16,233 nucleotides of DNA, from contig CAZLMW010000159.1 of NCBI GenBank assembly GCA_964560875.1, positions 1 through 16,233 on the forward strand, given 5' to 3'. Positions 6,609 to 15,809 of the stretch are shown here, piece by piece (the first letter of the stretch is position 1; the number at the start of each line of letters is the position of its first letter). Under the pieces are notes generated by a model. That model saw nothing but the letters and a program-made list of their open reading frames with translations. It did not search any database and had not been told where the DNA came from. A program made the position numbers and the translations under genes. The stretch is from CAZLMW01 sp964560875. GTDB taxonomy: Bacteria; Myxococcota_A; UBA9042.

Positions 6609-6623
6609 ACGGAGGCTGCCGTG
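6609..6623 (+). promoter_or_regulatory. ribosome binding site deciding the GTG start
   Basis: ACGGAGG, six bases before GTG 6621, is a strong Shine-Dalgarno match. The signal peptide with lipobox follows directly, which fixes the translation start here rather than at any of the ATG codons in the 800 bp upstream. Confidence 0.8.
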
Positions 6624-9600
6624 GAAAAACTGCCTGCTTGCGCACGTCCAGGCTTGCCGCGCGCCACAGTTCAAAACCTCTCGCAGCTGCTGGCCGCCGG
6701 GCTGTTTGTAGCTACCGCCGCCCTCGCCGCCTGCTCCGACGACGTCGCGGATTCGGGCGCGACGCCGAGCCCGGAGAACGACACATCGGTGGTCGCGGAC
6801 GCGGCGCCCGATGCCGAGGTCGCGGCTGACGCTACCTTTGTCAACGATGCCAATGGGGTCGATGTCAGCGGGGATGACGTCAGTGGGCATGATGTCAGCG
6901 GGCATGATCTCAGCGGCGTTGATTCCGGCGGCGGGGACGGAATCGAGGCGATCGACGTAGGGTCATGTGTGACGACCGACCCGGCCACTGAGGTCTGCGA
7001 CGGGCTGGACAACGACTGTGATGGCGCGATCGACAACATCGCCGGCGGCTTCTGCGACGACGGCGACAAGTGCACGCTCAACGACACTTGCAAGGGCGGC
7101 GTGTGCCTGCCGGGCGAGGCCACCGACTGCAACGACGCCAACACGTGCACCGTCGACCTGTGCGCGAAATCGACCGGTGCCTGTGCGCACAACGCGACCG
7201 CCGCGGGCAGCTCGTGCAGTGACGGCGACGCTTGCACAGCAAATGAAGCCTGCCAGACCGGTGTGTGTGGCAGTGGCGAGGCGGTCGCTTGCGATGACGG
7301 CAAGGTGTGCACGGTCGACGCCTGCGACAAGACCACTGGCAAGTGCAGCTTCACGTCGGTCGCAAACGGCAGCGCGTGTGAAGATGGTGCGCATTGCACC
7401 GTCGGCGACACCTGCCAGGCCAGCCAATGCGTGGCGGGGACCAAGCAGGACTGCATCAGTTGGTACGAGGACGCCGACAAGGACGGCTACGGGGCCAAAA
7501 AGGGCGCGTGCACCTGTGACAAGCCGACCGGCTCCTGGGTCACGGCAGGCGGCGACTGCGATGACGACGCGGCCGAGATCAGCCCGGCGCAAAAGGAGAG
7601 CTGCAACGGCGCAGACGACGACTGCGACGGACAAATCGATGAGGGCGCCTGCAAAAAGCAACTGCTCCCACCGGGCACCAAGGACGTCGAGACCGACAAG
7701 CCCCTCACCGGCGACGCGTACGAGGTGAAGGCGAAGATGAAGGTCGACGCCGGGCCGCTCGGCGATGTCGAACTCACCGGCAAGATCGTCAAGACCGGCA
7801 AAGGCGAAAACGCGACCTACTGCCTCAGCGGCCCCGTCGTGCTGACCGGCGCCCCGTTCGAGCTACTCGGCGGCAACGTCGAGGTGTGCAAAGACGCTGA
7901 GGGCAACCTCACACGCAAAATCACTGGCACGATTGTGCTCGATGGTGCCAAGGCGGCGGTCAGCGGCACGTTCGCGACCGGCAAGGTCGCCGGGCTGAAG
8001 TTCGTGGCCGACAAGCTCGCGCTGCTCGGCACCGAGGCCACCGATGTGCACCTGGCCTGGGCGAGCGGCGCCAAGGACGTCAAGGTCAGCGCCGCGACGA
8101 CCGTGATCGACTACCTGGCGCAGGCGGTGACGGCGACAATGAGTGGCCAGCTGCAGCCGGGGGCCGACGCGGTCCTGGCGCTTGGGATCGGCACGCCGGC
8201 TGCGGTCAAGATGCTGGGGGGTGTCGCGAAGGTCGCGGCGCAGACTGGTGTTGGCGAGCGGACGCGGACCGGCAAACAGCTGGCGACGCGCCTGACATGG
8301 CACGCCAGCGAGGTCTCCGCGCCGCGCGCGAGCGGCGCAGACTGGCAGGTCAAGGCCGAGCGCACCGACGGCGCGAAGTGGCAGCTTGCCGCCGACCTGG
8401 ACGGAGCCACGGTGGCTTCGTTCGCCAAGCTGAAGCTGGCCGGCAAGTTCAGCGAAGCAGCAAAGGCGTGCGTCTCTGGCGCCACAGGGCTCAAGCCCAA
8501 GGGAGCGAAAACCGAGGCGATCGTCACCGTCTGCTGGCCCGCCAAAGGCGAGGCGACGGCGGTGTTCACGGCCACGGTGCAAATCGAGCCGATCGGCAAG
8601 GTCGCGTTGAGCGGCAGTGTCGAGGACGGCGACAACAAGCTGTGCCTCTCCGGTGTCGGTGAAAAGACCATCAAAGGCGCGAAGGGAAAACCCGCGCCGA
8701 TCACCGCGACCACGTGCCTGCCCGCGGCTTCGCAGCAGTTCGAGGCGCCCGTCCTCAAGGCGGACATCGAGATCGAAAACCTGGGCTTGGTCCCCGCCGA
8801 CTCCGGCACCTGGGCCGACGGCAAGCTGTGCTTCACCGCCTCCAAGCAGCTCGCGCTCGGCGGCAAGAAGACCCTCGACCTCGCTTTGACGCTCTGCTCT
8901 GGCCCGCTGCTCGACAAGATCGTGATCGCCGTCAAGTCCAAGCTGGAGATCAAGCCGTTCGGCTATGTCGACGCCACCGCCACAATCGGCGCGGAGCCCG
9001 GCCAGGTCTGCTTTGTGGCGGACGTCGCGGTCCAATACGCGTTCAGCGCCAGCAGCACCGTCAAAGCGACCATGTGCCTGAAGTTCGCGCCCAAACCGGA
9101 GTTCGAGGCGGCGAGCTTTGAGGCCACCGTCGCCCACCAAAAGCTCGGCAAGCTGGCGCTGCAGGGGGCGCTGCAACCGGGCGAGGGCGGAGCGCTGCGG
9201 CTGTGCATGGCCGCGGCCGTCACCACCGACACGGCGGACTTCCTGCCGATCAAGGGCATCGCAATCCTCCGGGCGGACGCGCAGACGTGCCTTGAGGGCA
9301 AGACCTTTGACGACCTCGAGCTGAGCCAGGTCGTCCGCTTCGGGCCCAAGGGCAACGCCGCCTCCGTCGTGATCGAAGCGCGCACGATCCTCGGAGTGGC
9401 CGGGGGCATCTGCAAGACGCCGCTGGACCTGAAGTCAAAGTGCGCACAAGCGAACGCCAAGGTCGAGGCCAAGCAGCCGAACCCAAAGAAGACCCTCGAG
9501 AAACGCTTCGTGTGGATGGCACCGTCCTGCTTCGACACGGCCAAGACGACCAAGCAGACGTGCAAGTCCACCGCGGGCGGCGAGCCGGGCGGCAAGTGGG

Positions 9601-12600
9601 TATTCGGCGGCCACGCGTCGGTGGACGTCGGCCTCGCGCCGTTTTGCGAGAAGGCCGGGAGTGGAGTTTGCGCGTGGAACGACGAGTGCGACGTCGACGC
9701 GGGTGACAAGCTGTGCGACCAGGTGTGGACTCCGTTTGCCACGTTGTCCGACAAAGTCCCCCACCAGATCCGCAAGCTCGGCTTCGGCGAGCTGGGCGGC
9801 AGAATCTTCGTCAGCCTCTCGGATGTGACGGCGAGCTGGCGTGCGAAGCTCGTGTTCGGCGGCGACGAGGACGGCCTGACTGTCGTGCGGGTCAACGGCA
9901 AGCCGCTGTTCCATCTCGCGGACGTGGGGGTCCACGAGACGTTCAGCAACGACGGCAACTTCGAGGCCAAGCTGACCGGCAGCAGCAAGTTCTCGCTCGC
10001 CGGCGCCGGCATGGACCAATTCGACATCACGACCCTGCTCGAGGGCACGATCAGCAACAAAGGGCTGGAGTTCGCTGGCGCCGTCATGCCGACCAGTTGC
10101 GATGAGCAGGCCAACAAGTGCACGTTCCTGCGCGTCGAACCATTCAAGAAGGTGCTCGGCAAGGGCGCGTTTGCGTTCGAGGTCGAGGGGGCGAAATCGA
10201 CCGTGTCGGTCGCCTGGGATCCACAGGTTGACTATCACGTGAAGATGACGGTCGAGTCCGGGGCGGAGTTCAGCATCCTCGACAACGCCAAGGTGGCGGC
10301 GGGAACCAAGCTCCAGGCGGTGTGGTTCAAGCAGGCGGCGGGCTGCAAGGCCGGTGGTGGCACGTCATCCGGAGGCGCGTCGTCTGGCGGCGGCTCTTCG
10401 AGCGGCGGGGCGGACGCGGGGTCTTCGAGCGGCGGGGCGGACGCGGGGTCTTCGAGCGGCGGGGCGGACGCGGGATCGTCGGGGGGCGGTGGCAACGACG
10501 CGAACGTGAGCGACACCACCAGCGGAGGGGCCGGCGGCGACGCGGGCGGCGGCACCGCTACAACCGGCGATGCAGTGGACGGCCTGGCGACCGACGTCAC
10601 TGCGACCGGCGACACCGCGACCGACGACGCGACGGTTGGCGACGGCGGCGCGAAATGCCCGCCAGCCGGTGGTTCGTCGGGCGGCGGCGGCAAGTCGGGC
10701 GGCACGGGCAAGAAGCTCAAGAAGTTGGTGCCGAGCATCGCCTTCGCGGCGGCGCTCAAGAAGCTCCACGTCAAAGCCGGCAAGTTCACGCTCGACCTCG
10801 GCAAGATCGAGGATCCGGGCGGCAACGTGCAGATCAAGCCGATCCTGTTCCTCGCGGCGACGGCGACGATGACCGGCTTCGAGTTGGACACCGACGGCGA
10901 CTTCAGCAACGGCCCCGAGCTGACCGAGGACATCCCCAAAGGCATCACGCTGCGCAGCCACGCGGAGCTGGGGCCTGTCAAGCATCTCTTCGACAATGTG
11001 TCGGCCAAGCTGGATCTGACGATCGAGTCGCTGACCACCTACAGCGTGAGCGCCGAGATCCAGACCAAGTGGGACATTATCAAGCCACAGTACCACGTCC
11101 CGAGCGTGCACTCCGCCGGCCTGGACACCGTCTACGTTGACCTCGCGGTCAACCTCTCAGACTTGTCCCTGGGCATCAAGCTCGGCGGGACGGCCAACGT
11201 GGTGACGATTGACCGGAAGGGAGGTCTGCACCCACTCAAGTCGCTCGCCGAGTTTGAGCTGAAGACCGTGAGCGTCACGACTGTGACCCTCGGTGGCACG
11301 CTGGCGCTGACCGGTCTGTGGGTCGAGCCGTTCTACATCCCGAACGTAGGCCTGATGGATGGCGGGCTGAAGCTGCGGCTGCTGGTCGCCAAGCCGCCAT
11401 TGCCGATGTCGCTCGGCTTCAGCGGCGGGGGGCTGGTCCTCAAGGCATCGACCGACGCAAAGTGGCCGAAGCTGGCCAAGGACGAGCACAACAACCCGGT
11501 CGGCGTCAACCCGGACGGCTCGCTTATGAAGCAGCTGCCCAAACAGGTCGCGTCGATGAACATGGCGCTGCTGTACGACCTGGCGATAACGGACTCCGGC
11601 TTCTGCCTCGCTGGCGCCGCGTGCCTCCCCCTGCCACACCTGCTGCTCAAGATCGACCGACAGAACGTCACGGCCAAGGATCTCGCCGACCTCACCCTCA
11701 AAATCCACAGTGCGCTCAAGACGCTCGCGGTCAAGACCAAAGGCGTGGAGATTCCCGTCTTCGATCCCAGCGCTGGCAAGTGGAAGAAGATGGCGTCGCC
11801 CTGGGACAAGGTGGTGGATTACTTCTTCGCCAAGCCGCCTGACGTGGCCACGGGCATGCCGGGTAGCGTTGAACTGCAGCGTGGTCTGATCTACATGTCC
11901 ACGCACACGGCGGAGGCGCTCGGCCAGAATTGGCCGTTTGGCATCCGCTACGATGTCGACGCAAGGCTGACGGTGGCCACTGGCCCGGAGAAGGGCAAGG
12001 CCAAGGCGCTGCGGCTCGAGGGTCAGCTCGACGACGCGGGCATCTCGCTGTCGGGTGTGATGGATCCCGTGCAGCCTCTGGCCGGCATCAAGCTGGTGGC
12101 CGATCCCTACCGGCGTGCGGCGCAGCTCGGCGCGGGCCAACTGGTGCTCCCGACCGGCAACGACACGTCTCGCTGGCGCACCTTTGAGGGCCACTTCACG
12201 CTGCCGGAGAGCGGTGTTCCGACGGGCGGCGCGACCCTGTTCGAGCGCACCGACAAGGGCTTTGCAAGCGGCGTGTCGATCCGCGCCGACGAGGTGGCGC
12301 CGGTCTGTGCGCCAGGCAGCGTCGACCGCAACGGCAAACCACGCGACTGCAAGGCCAAACAAGGCCGCATTGTCGCACGCCTGCGGACGGCCGACGCCAA
12401 AGTGCCCGCGGCCGCGCGCGCGCGCATCGTCAAGTCGCGCTGGGGTGTGCTGCCTGCGGGCGCAAACACGCATGTTGCCGTCACCATCGATCCAAAGCAG
12501 CACCGCGTGCGCATGTTCATCGGCGGCGCTGAGGTACCCGTGCTCGACTCGGCGCGCGGCAAAGACGGGGATCCGGGCACCGCCGACGACCTGGCGCGCT

Positions 12601-15600
12601 TCGATCCGCCGCTCGCGGACAGCAAGACCATCATCGGCGCCGGCTTCAGCTACGTCGATGATGTGCGCCTGTGGAAGAGCGTCCGCGATGGCAAACAGCT
12701 GGCGCGGCACCTGCGCCGGCTGCCGAAGGGTTATCACTCGGATGCCCACCTGCTGGCGCGCTTTGAGATAGACTACGACCGCGCCGAGCTGAAGGTCGCG
12801 GGCGGGCCGATTCTCAACAACAGCCGCCTCGGCGCGGCCAAGCAGCTCACTGGCTGGTACGAGGGCGGCGCTGCACCCGCGATCGATCCCGAAAACCAGA
12901 AGCTCTGGGTCAACCTCGTCCTGCCGATTGGCGACTTGGTCGCGGCTGGCTTTGGATTTGAGGGTGGTATCGAGATCAAGCTGCCCGAGGCGCTCGCCAA
13001 GCTGGCGGGATACAGCACGTTCGCGTCAGCTGCGCGCCTGACCTTCAACAAGAACGGCATCAATGGTCGCCTTTACCAACGCGACCTTATGCTCGTGCCC
13101 ATCCCCACCAAGGGTGGTTTCCTGCTGACCGGCGCCGGCCCCAACGGCCAGGCGGGCGACTTCGACGACGGTCTGTGGATGGAGGCGAAGTTCAATCCGG
13201 GCCTCAGCCTCTCCAGCGAGCGCCTGCCGAGCATCGACATGAGCGCCATGCTAGCGATGGATTGGGATGGCAAGCGGTACCCCATCGCGTCTTCCGCGAC
13301 GCGCGTCGGTTGCCTCGTGAAAACCGCCAAGGGCGCCGCTTTCAGCGCCAAGACCTGCACCCTGTTGGACGGCTACCACTTCTACACCCAGACCTCGCTG
13401 GGCAGCTCCGGTGCGCTGAAGGTGCCGCTGGGCAAGCTCGGCAACCTCGAGCTGCAGGGCAACTTCCTTGTCAGCACCCTCGACGCGCCAATCCGATTGC
13501 TGGTCCAGGGCGGCTTGAAGGCGTTCGGCCGGCAGCTCGCCAACACCAAGTTCGAGATCGACGGCAAGGGCATTGTCGCCGAGAGCAGCATCGGGCTCGG
13601 CAAGATCCACGGTGTCGAGTTCGGAGTGGCGACCAAAGTGAAGGTGTCTCTGGACTGGTCGCCGGCGCGAATGTGCGCAGCGGGCCAAACCAAGGTGGCG
13701 ATCCCGCTGCTCGCGACGTTTGATGGCAGCGTCAGCGCGTGTTTCGGCCACAACCCGACGGCGAGCTTCAGCGGCACGGCTAAGAAGGGCGTGCTGTTGA
13801 ACATGCCGCTCAAGGACATGGTCGTGGCGCTGAGCGAGGACAAGGGGCTGCTCATCAAGAACGCTGGCATGGACGTCGGGGGGCTGCTCAAGGCGCAGTT
13901 CACGGGCTGGTACAAGGACGGGCTGCACTACGACATCGACAGCAGCGGCTCGACCGACAACGCGCTGCTGCACATGAGCCACAAGCTGCGGATGGTCGCC
14001 GACGGGCTGAAGGGCCAGGCGCTGCTGCAGGTGGACCTCAACAAAGAACCCAAGGACAGCAAACGGATCGTTGTCGGCAGCCTCAAGGGGCAGCTCGGCT
14101 ACGACGCCAAGAAGCTGTACTTCATGTACGACATGGCCGGGGACGCGGTCGTGCAGCCCCTCGGCCTGGTGCTGGGGCAGTCCAAGGCGCGGCTGTACAG
14201 CAAGTCGGGGCTGCCGGTGCTGTCCGCGAGTGGGATGGCGAACCTCGGCTTCAGCAAGGTCACCGTCACCGGGCTGATCGACACCAAGGACAACAAGTAC
14301 CGCTTTGATGGGCAGCTCAAGCCGCAGGCGCTGCAGAAGATCCTCTCCGTGCAGGGCAAGCTGGTCATGGACAACCAGAGCAAGGAGCCGTTCCTGTTCA
14401 CCGGCAAGCTCTCGGGACTGGGCGGATCGACCGACGTCAAAGCACTCATGAAGGCCGAGGGCGGGGTGCCAGTCGGCGTCAAGCTGGAGGGCAACACGTC
14501 GCTCGCTGTGCCGACACCGAGCGGCAGTGTCAAGCTGGCGAACTCCAAGCTCTGGTACGAGTGGTCCAAGGCGGGGCACAAGGCGGGCGCGTCGGGCTGG
14601 ATGAAGCTGCCGAAGAACAGCGCCAGCATGACCGCGTCGATCGCTTCGGACGGCAACTACACGTTCGTTGGCAAGGCACCCGTGGTGTTCGTCGGCTACA
14701 CGCTCGGAGAGTCCGAGGTGCGGTTCGGCAAGAGCGAGGGAATCAGCATCAAGGGCAGCTGGTACTCACCGTTCAAGGGCAGCTTCGAGGGCACGCTCAG
14801 CCAGTACGGCAACATCTTCATCGGCAGCAAGCTGTCGATCGGCGGCGACAAGCTCAAGCTGGGCGGCGACTGGACCTACCACGGCTGCTGGGAGAGCGGC
14901 AAGGACCGCGCCAAGTGGGAGCAGGGCTGCTACAATCAGTGGTCTGGCGGGACCCGCTGGCAAGGCGCGTCCCACTTCAAACTGACTCCTGTGACGACTT
15001 TGACATTCAGTTCGGACGTCAAGACCAGCGGCACCAAGCTCGTCGGCCTGAACTTGACCGGGACGGGCACCATCTCGCTGCCGTTGGGCTTCACGCTGGG
15101 TTCATCGAAGTGGTGGTTCGTGAGCAACGACCCGCCAAGGGTGTGCTGGGAGGGCACGTTCCTCGGTCAGAAGACCAAGTACGAATGCCTGGCTGCGCCG
15201 GGTCCGTGGAAGATCGTCACCGGTGCCGCCGTGGATATGACGTGGTTGGCGAGCGGGCTGCCCAATGTCAACGGCTACGTCGGCTTGGAGTGGACCGGTT
15301 CAACGATGTCGGCGACCTCGGACATCGCCTTCAAGTTTCTCGGCTTCAGCTACAAGGGCACATCCACCATCAACGCTTTTGGCAAGATCACGCGCTTCAA
15401 AGCCGAGTCGTACGTGCCGCTCCATATCGTCTACGACGTGATACCGACGTTCACGTTGGGCAAGCCGAAGTGGTGCAAGAAGTGTTGCTGCACAAAAAAG
15501 ATAATAAAGAAGATATGCATTGACGGGTTCTGTGGCGGCAAACCAGTCAGCGTCTCGTGGAATCCGAAGACCGTCAACATCGCCGGCAAGACGATCCTCG

Positions 15601-15809
15601 ACATCGACAACAACAATATCTCGCACAAGTGGTGCGGCACCGAGGACTGGGGGATCATCAAGGTCAAGGGCAAGTGTGCCGGGATCAGCGCGAGCAAGAC
15701 GATCAACCTCTGTGCCAGCCCCTTCAACCTGCCGCTCAACTTCAGCTTCAAAGACCCGGTCATCCACCACTCGTTTGGCTACAACGCCTGCTCGGTCAAG
15801 CTGCCATAG
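6621..15809 (+). CDS. giant MopE-motif / LamG-like lipoprotein, 3062 residues
   Basis: Very large exported lipoprotein of unknown function. Residues 1-38 are a lipoprotein signal (Arg14, hydrophobic LLAAGLFVATA, lipobox LAAC with Cys38; Ser at +2 suggests the outer membrane). Then follow an Asp/Ala/Val-rich spacer with four 5-residue VSGHD-like repeats (81-100), CDGLDNDCDG (126-135), Cys-rich repeats of the CxDGxxCTxxxxC kind (about 140-270), DADKDGYG and a second MopE motif CNGADDDCDGQID (328-340), a predicted beta-rich region with paired-Cys units (about 380-895), a Ser/Gly/Asp/Ala/Thr linker (about 1245-1355) with three identical SSSGGADAG units, a LamG/concanavalin-like domain (about 1840-2065, ending SYVDDVRLWKS), a long stretch of LxGxL-type strands, and a Cys cluster CKKCCC (2952-2957). 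A surface adhesin or structural role is inferred. No catalytic motif is seen. The frame stays open upstream to 5808, but start evidence is only at 6621. Confidence 0.88.
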   Translation: MEKLPACARPGLPRATVQNLSQLLAAGLFVATAALAACSDDVADSGATPSPENDTSVVADAAPDAEVAADATFVNDANGVDVSGDDVSGHDVSGHDLSGVDSGGGDGIEAIDVGSCVTTDPATEVCDGLDNDCDGAIDNIAGGFCDDGDKCTLNDTCKGGVCLPGEATDCNDANTCTVDLCAKSTGACAHNATAAGSSCSDGDACTANEACQTGVCGSGEAVACDDGKVCTVDACDKTTGKCSFTSVANGSACEDGAHCTVGDTCQASQCVAGTKQDCISWYEDADKDGYGAKKGACTCDKPTGSWVTAGGDCDDDAAEISPAQKESCNGADDDCDGQIDEGACKKQLLPPGTKDVETDKPLTGDAYEVKAKMKVDAGPLGDVELTGKIVKTGKGENATYCLSGPVVLTGAPFELLGGNVEVCKDAEGNLTRKITGTIVLDGAKAAVSGTFATGKVAGLKFVADKLALLGTEATDVHLAWASGAKDVKVSAATTVIDYLAQAVTATMSGQLQPGADAVLALGIGTPAAVKMLGGVAKVAAQTGVGERTRTGKQLATRLTWHASEVSAPRASGADWQVKAERTDGAKWQLAADLDGATVASFAKLKLAGKFSEAAKACVSGATGLKPKGAKTEAIVTVCWPAKGEATAVFTATVQIEPIGKVALSGSVEDGDNKLCLSGVGEKTIKGAKGKPAPITATTCLPAASQQFEAPVLKADIEIENLGLVPADSGTWADGKLCFTASKQLALGGKKTLDLALTLCSGPLLDKIVIAVKSKLEIKPFGYVDATATIGAEPGQVCFVADVAVQYAFSASSTVKATMCLKFAPKPEFEAASFEATVAHQKLGKLALQGALQPGEGGALRLCMAAAVTTDTADFLPIKGIAILRADAQTCLEGKTFDDLELSQVVRFGPKGNAASVVIEARTILGVAGGICKTPLDLKSKCAQANAKVEAKQPNPKKTLEKRFVWMAPSCFDTAKTTKQTCKSTAGGEPGGKWVFGGHASVDVGLAPFCEKAGSGVCAWNDECDVDAGDKLCDQVWTPFATLSDKVPHQIRKLGFGELGGRIFVSLSDVTASWRAKLVFGGDEDGLTVVRVNGKPLFHLADVGVHETFSNDGNFEAKLTGSSKFSLAGAGMDQFDITTLLEGTISNKGLEFAGAVMPTSCDEQANKCTFLRVEPFKKVLGKGAFAFEVEGAKSTVSVAWDPQVDYHVKMTVESGAEFSILDNAKVAAGTKLQAVWFKQAAGCKAGGGTSSGGASSGGGSSSGGADAGSSSGGADAGSSSGGADAGSSGGGGNDANVSDTTSGGAGGDAGGGTATTGDAVDGLATDVTATGDTATDDATVGDGGAKCPPAGGSSGGGGKSGGTGKKLKKLVPSIAFAAALKKLHVKAGKFTLDLGKIEDPGGNVQIKPILFLAATATMTGFELDTDGDFSNGPELTEDIPKGITLRSHAELGPVKHLFDNVSAKLDLTIESLTTYSVSAEIQTKWDIIKPQYHVPSVHSAGLDTVYVDLAVNLSDLSLGIKLGGTANVVTIDRKGGLHPLKSLAEFELKTVSVTTVTLGGTLALTGLWVEPFYIPNVGLMDGGLKLRLLVAKPPLPMSLGFSGGGLVLKASTDAKWPKLAKDEHNNPVGVNPDGSLMKQLPKQVASMNMALLYDLAITDSGFCLAGAACLPLPHLLLKIDRQNVTAKDLADLTLKIHSALKTLAVKTKGVEIPVFDPSAGKWKKMASPWDKVVDYFFAKPPDVATGMPGSVELQRGLIYMSTHTAEALGQNWPFGIRYDVDARLTVATGPEKGKAKALRLEGQLDDAGISLSGVMDPVQPLAGIKLVADPYRRAAQLGAGQLVLPTGNDTSRWRTFEGHFTLPESGVPTGGATLFERTDKGFASGVSIRADEVAPVCAPGSVDRNGKPRDCKAKQGRIVARLRTADAKVPAAARARIVKSRWGVLPAGANTHVAVTIDPKQHRVRMFIGGAEVPVLDSARGKDGDPGTADDLARFDPPLADSKTIIGAGFSYVDDVRLWKSVRDGKQLARHLRRLPKGYHSDAHLLARFEIDYDRAELKVAGGPILNNSRLGAAKQLTGWYEGGAAPAIDPENQKLWVNLVLPIGDLVAAGFGFEGGIEIKLPEALAKLAGYSTFASAARLTFNKNGINGRLYQRDLMLVPIPTKGGFLLTGAGPNGQAGDFDDGLWMEAKFNPGLSLSSERLPSIDMSAMLAMDWDGKRYPIASSATRVGCLVKTAKGAAFSAKTCTLLDGYHFYTQTSLGSSGALKVPLGKLGNLELQGNFLVSTLDAPIRLLVQGGLKAFGRQLANTKFEIDGKGIVAESSIGLGKIHGVEFGVATKVKVSLDWSPARMCAAGQTKVAIPLLATFDGSVSACFGHNPTASFSGTAKKGVLLNMPLKDMVVALSEDKGLLIKNAGMDVGGLLKAQFTGWYKDGLHYDIDSSGSTDNALLHMSHKLRMVADGLKGQALLQVDLNKEPKDSKRIVVGSLKGQLGYDAKKLYFMYDMAGDAVVQPLGLVLGQSKARLYSKSGLPVLSASGMANLGFSKVTVTGLIDTKDNKYRFDGQLKPQALQKILSVQGKLVMDNQSKEPFLFTGKLSGLGGSTDVKALMKAEGGVPVGVKLEGNTSLAVPTPSGSVKLANSKLWYEWSKAGHKAGASGWMKLPKNSASMTASIASDGNYTFVGKAPVVFVGYTLGESEVRFGKSEGISIKGSWYSPFKGSFEGTLSQYGNIFIGSKLSIGGDKLKLGGDWTYHGCWESGKDRAKWEQGCYNQWSGGTRWQGASHFKLTPVTTLTFSSDVKTSGTKLVGLNLTGTGTISLPLGFTLGSSKWWFVSNDPPRVCWEGTFLGQKTKYECLAAPGPWKIVTGAAVDMTWLASGLPNVNGYVGLEWTGSTMSATSDIAFKFLGFSYKGTSTINAFGKITRFKAESYVPLHIVYDVIPTFTLGKPKWCKKCCCTKKIIKKICIDGFCGGKPVSVSWNPKTVNIAGKTILDIDNNNISHKWCGTEDWGIIKVKGKCAGISASKTINLCASPFNLPLNFSFKDPVIHHSFGYNACSVKLP
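6861..6920 (+). repeat. 15-bp tandem repeat, four units
   Basis: Four units of GATGTCAGCGGGCAT type, the second to fourth with small changes, encoding DVSGD, DVSGH, DVSGH and DLSGV (residues 81-100). It lies in the Asp-rich spacer between the lipid anchor and the first MopE motif; such linkers often vary in copy number. Confidence 0.85.
7821..9290 (+). repeat. paired-cysteine ~60-residue protein repeats
   Basis: Inside the giant protein, units of the form GxVxLxG, about 15-20 residues, [KRQ]-[LV]-C-[LFM], 20-27 residues, [TAL]-x-C recur. Cys pairs are at residues 401/423, 617/638, 675/699, 737/759, 797/819 and 862/890. The last five are regularly spaced at 58-65 residues; the first is isolated. 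DNA identity between units is low, so the repeat is old and only visible in protein. I do not recognise a named domain. Confidence 0.7.
10395..10475 (+). repeat. 27-bp tandem repeat, three units
   Basis: Three units of a 27-bp sequence beginning TCTTCGAGCGGCGGGGCGGA, identical except for the last base of the third, encode SSSGGADAG three times (residues 1259-1285). Near-perfect identity shows recent expansion. They sit in the flexible linker between the N-terminal Cys-rich half and the C-terminal beta-rich half. Confidence 0.95.

Larger units (their letters stand above)
5849..6620. other. non-coding leader with hairpins
   Basis: I find no convincing gene in these 772 bp. All frames are poor in stops because of GC content, and the translations are rich in Trp, Pro, Arg and Gly without recognisable motifs. 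What it does hold: three strong inverted repeats (5967-5988, 6082-6107, 6142-6157) in the first half, and in the last 110 bp a more AT-rich stretch with a promoter-like pair and the ribosome site of the giant gene. Confidence 0.6.

Noticed and set aside
5808..6620. N-terminal extension of the giant protein to ATG 5808 (3333 residues)
   Set aside because: The added 271 residues look random, and the signal peptide with lipobox would then be internal. GTG 6621 has a strong ribosome site and directly precedes the signal peptide.
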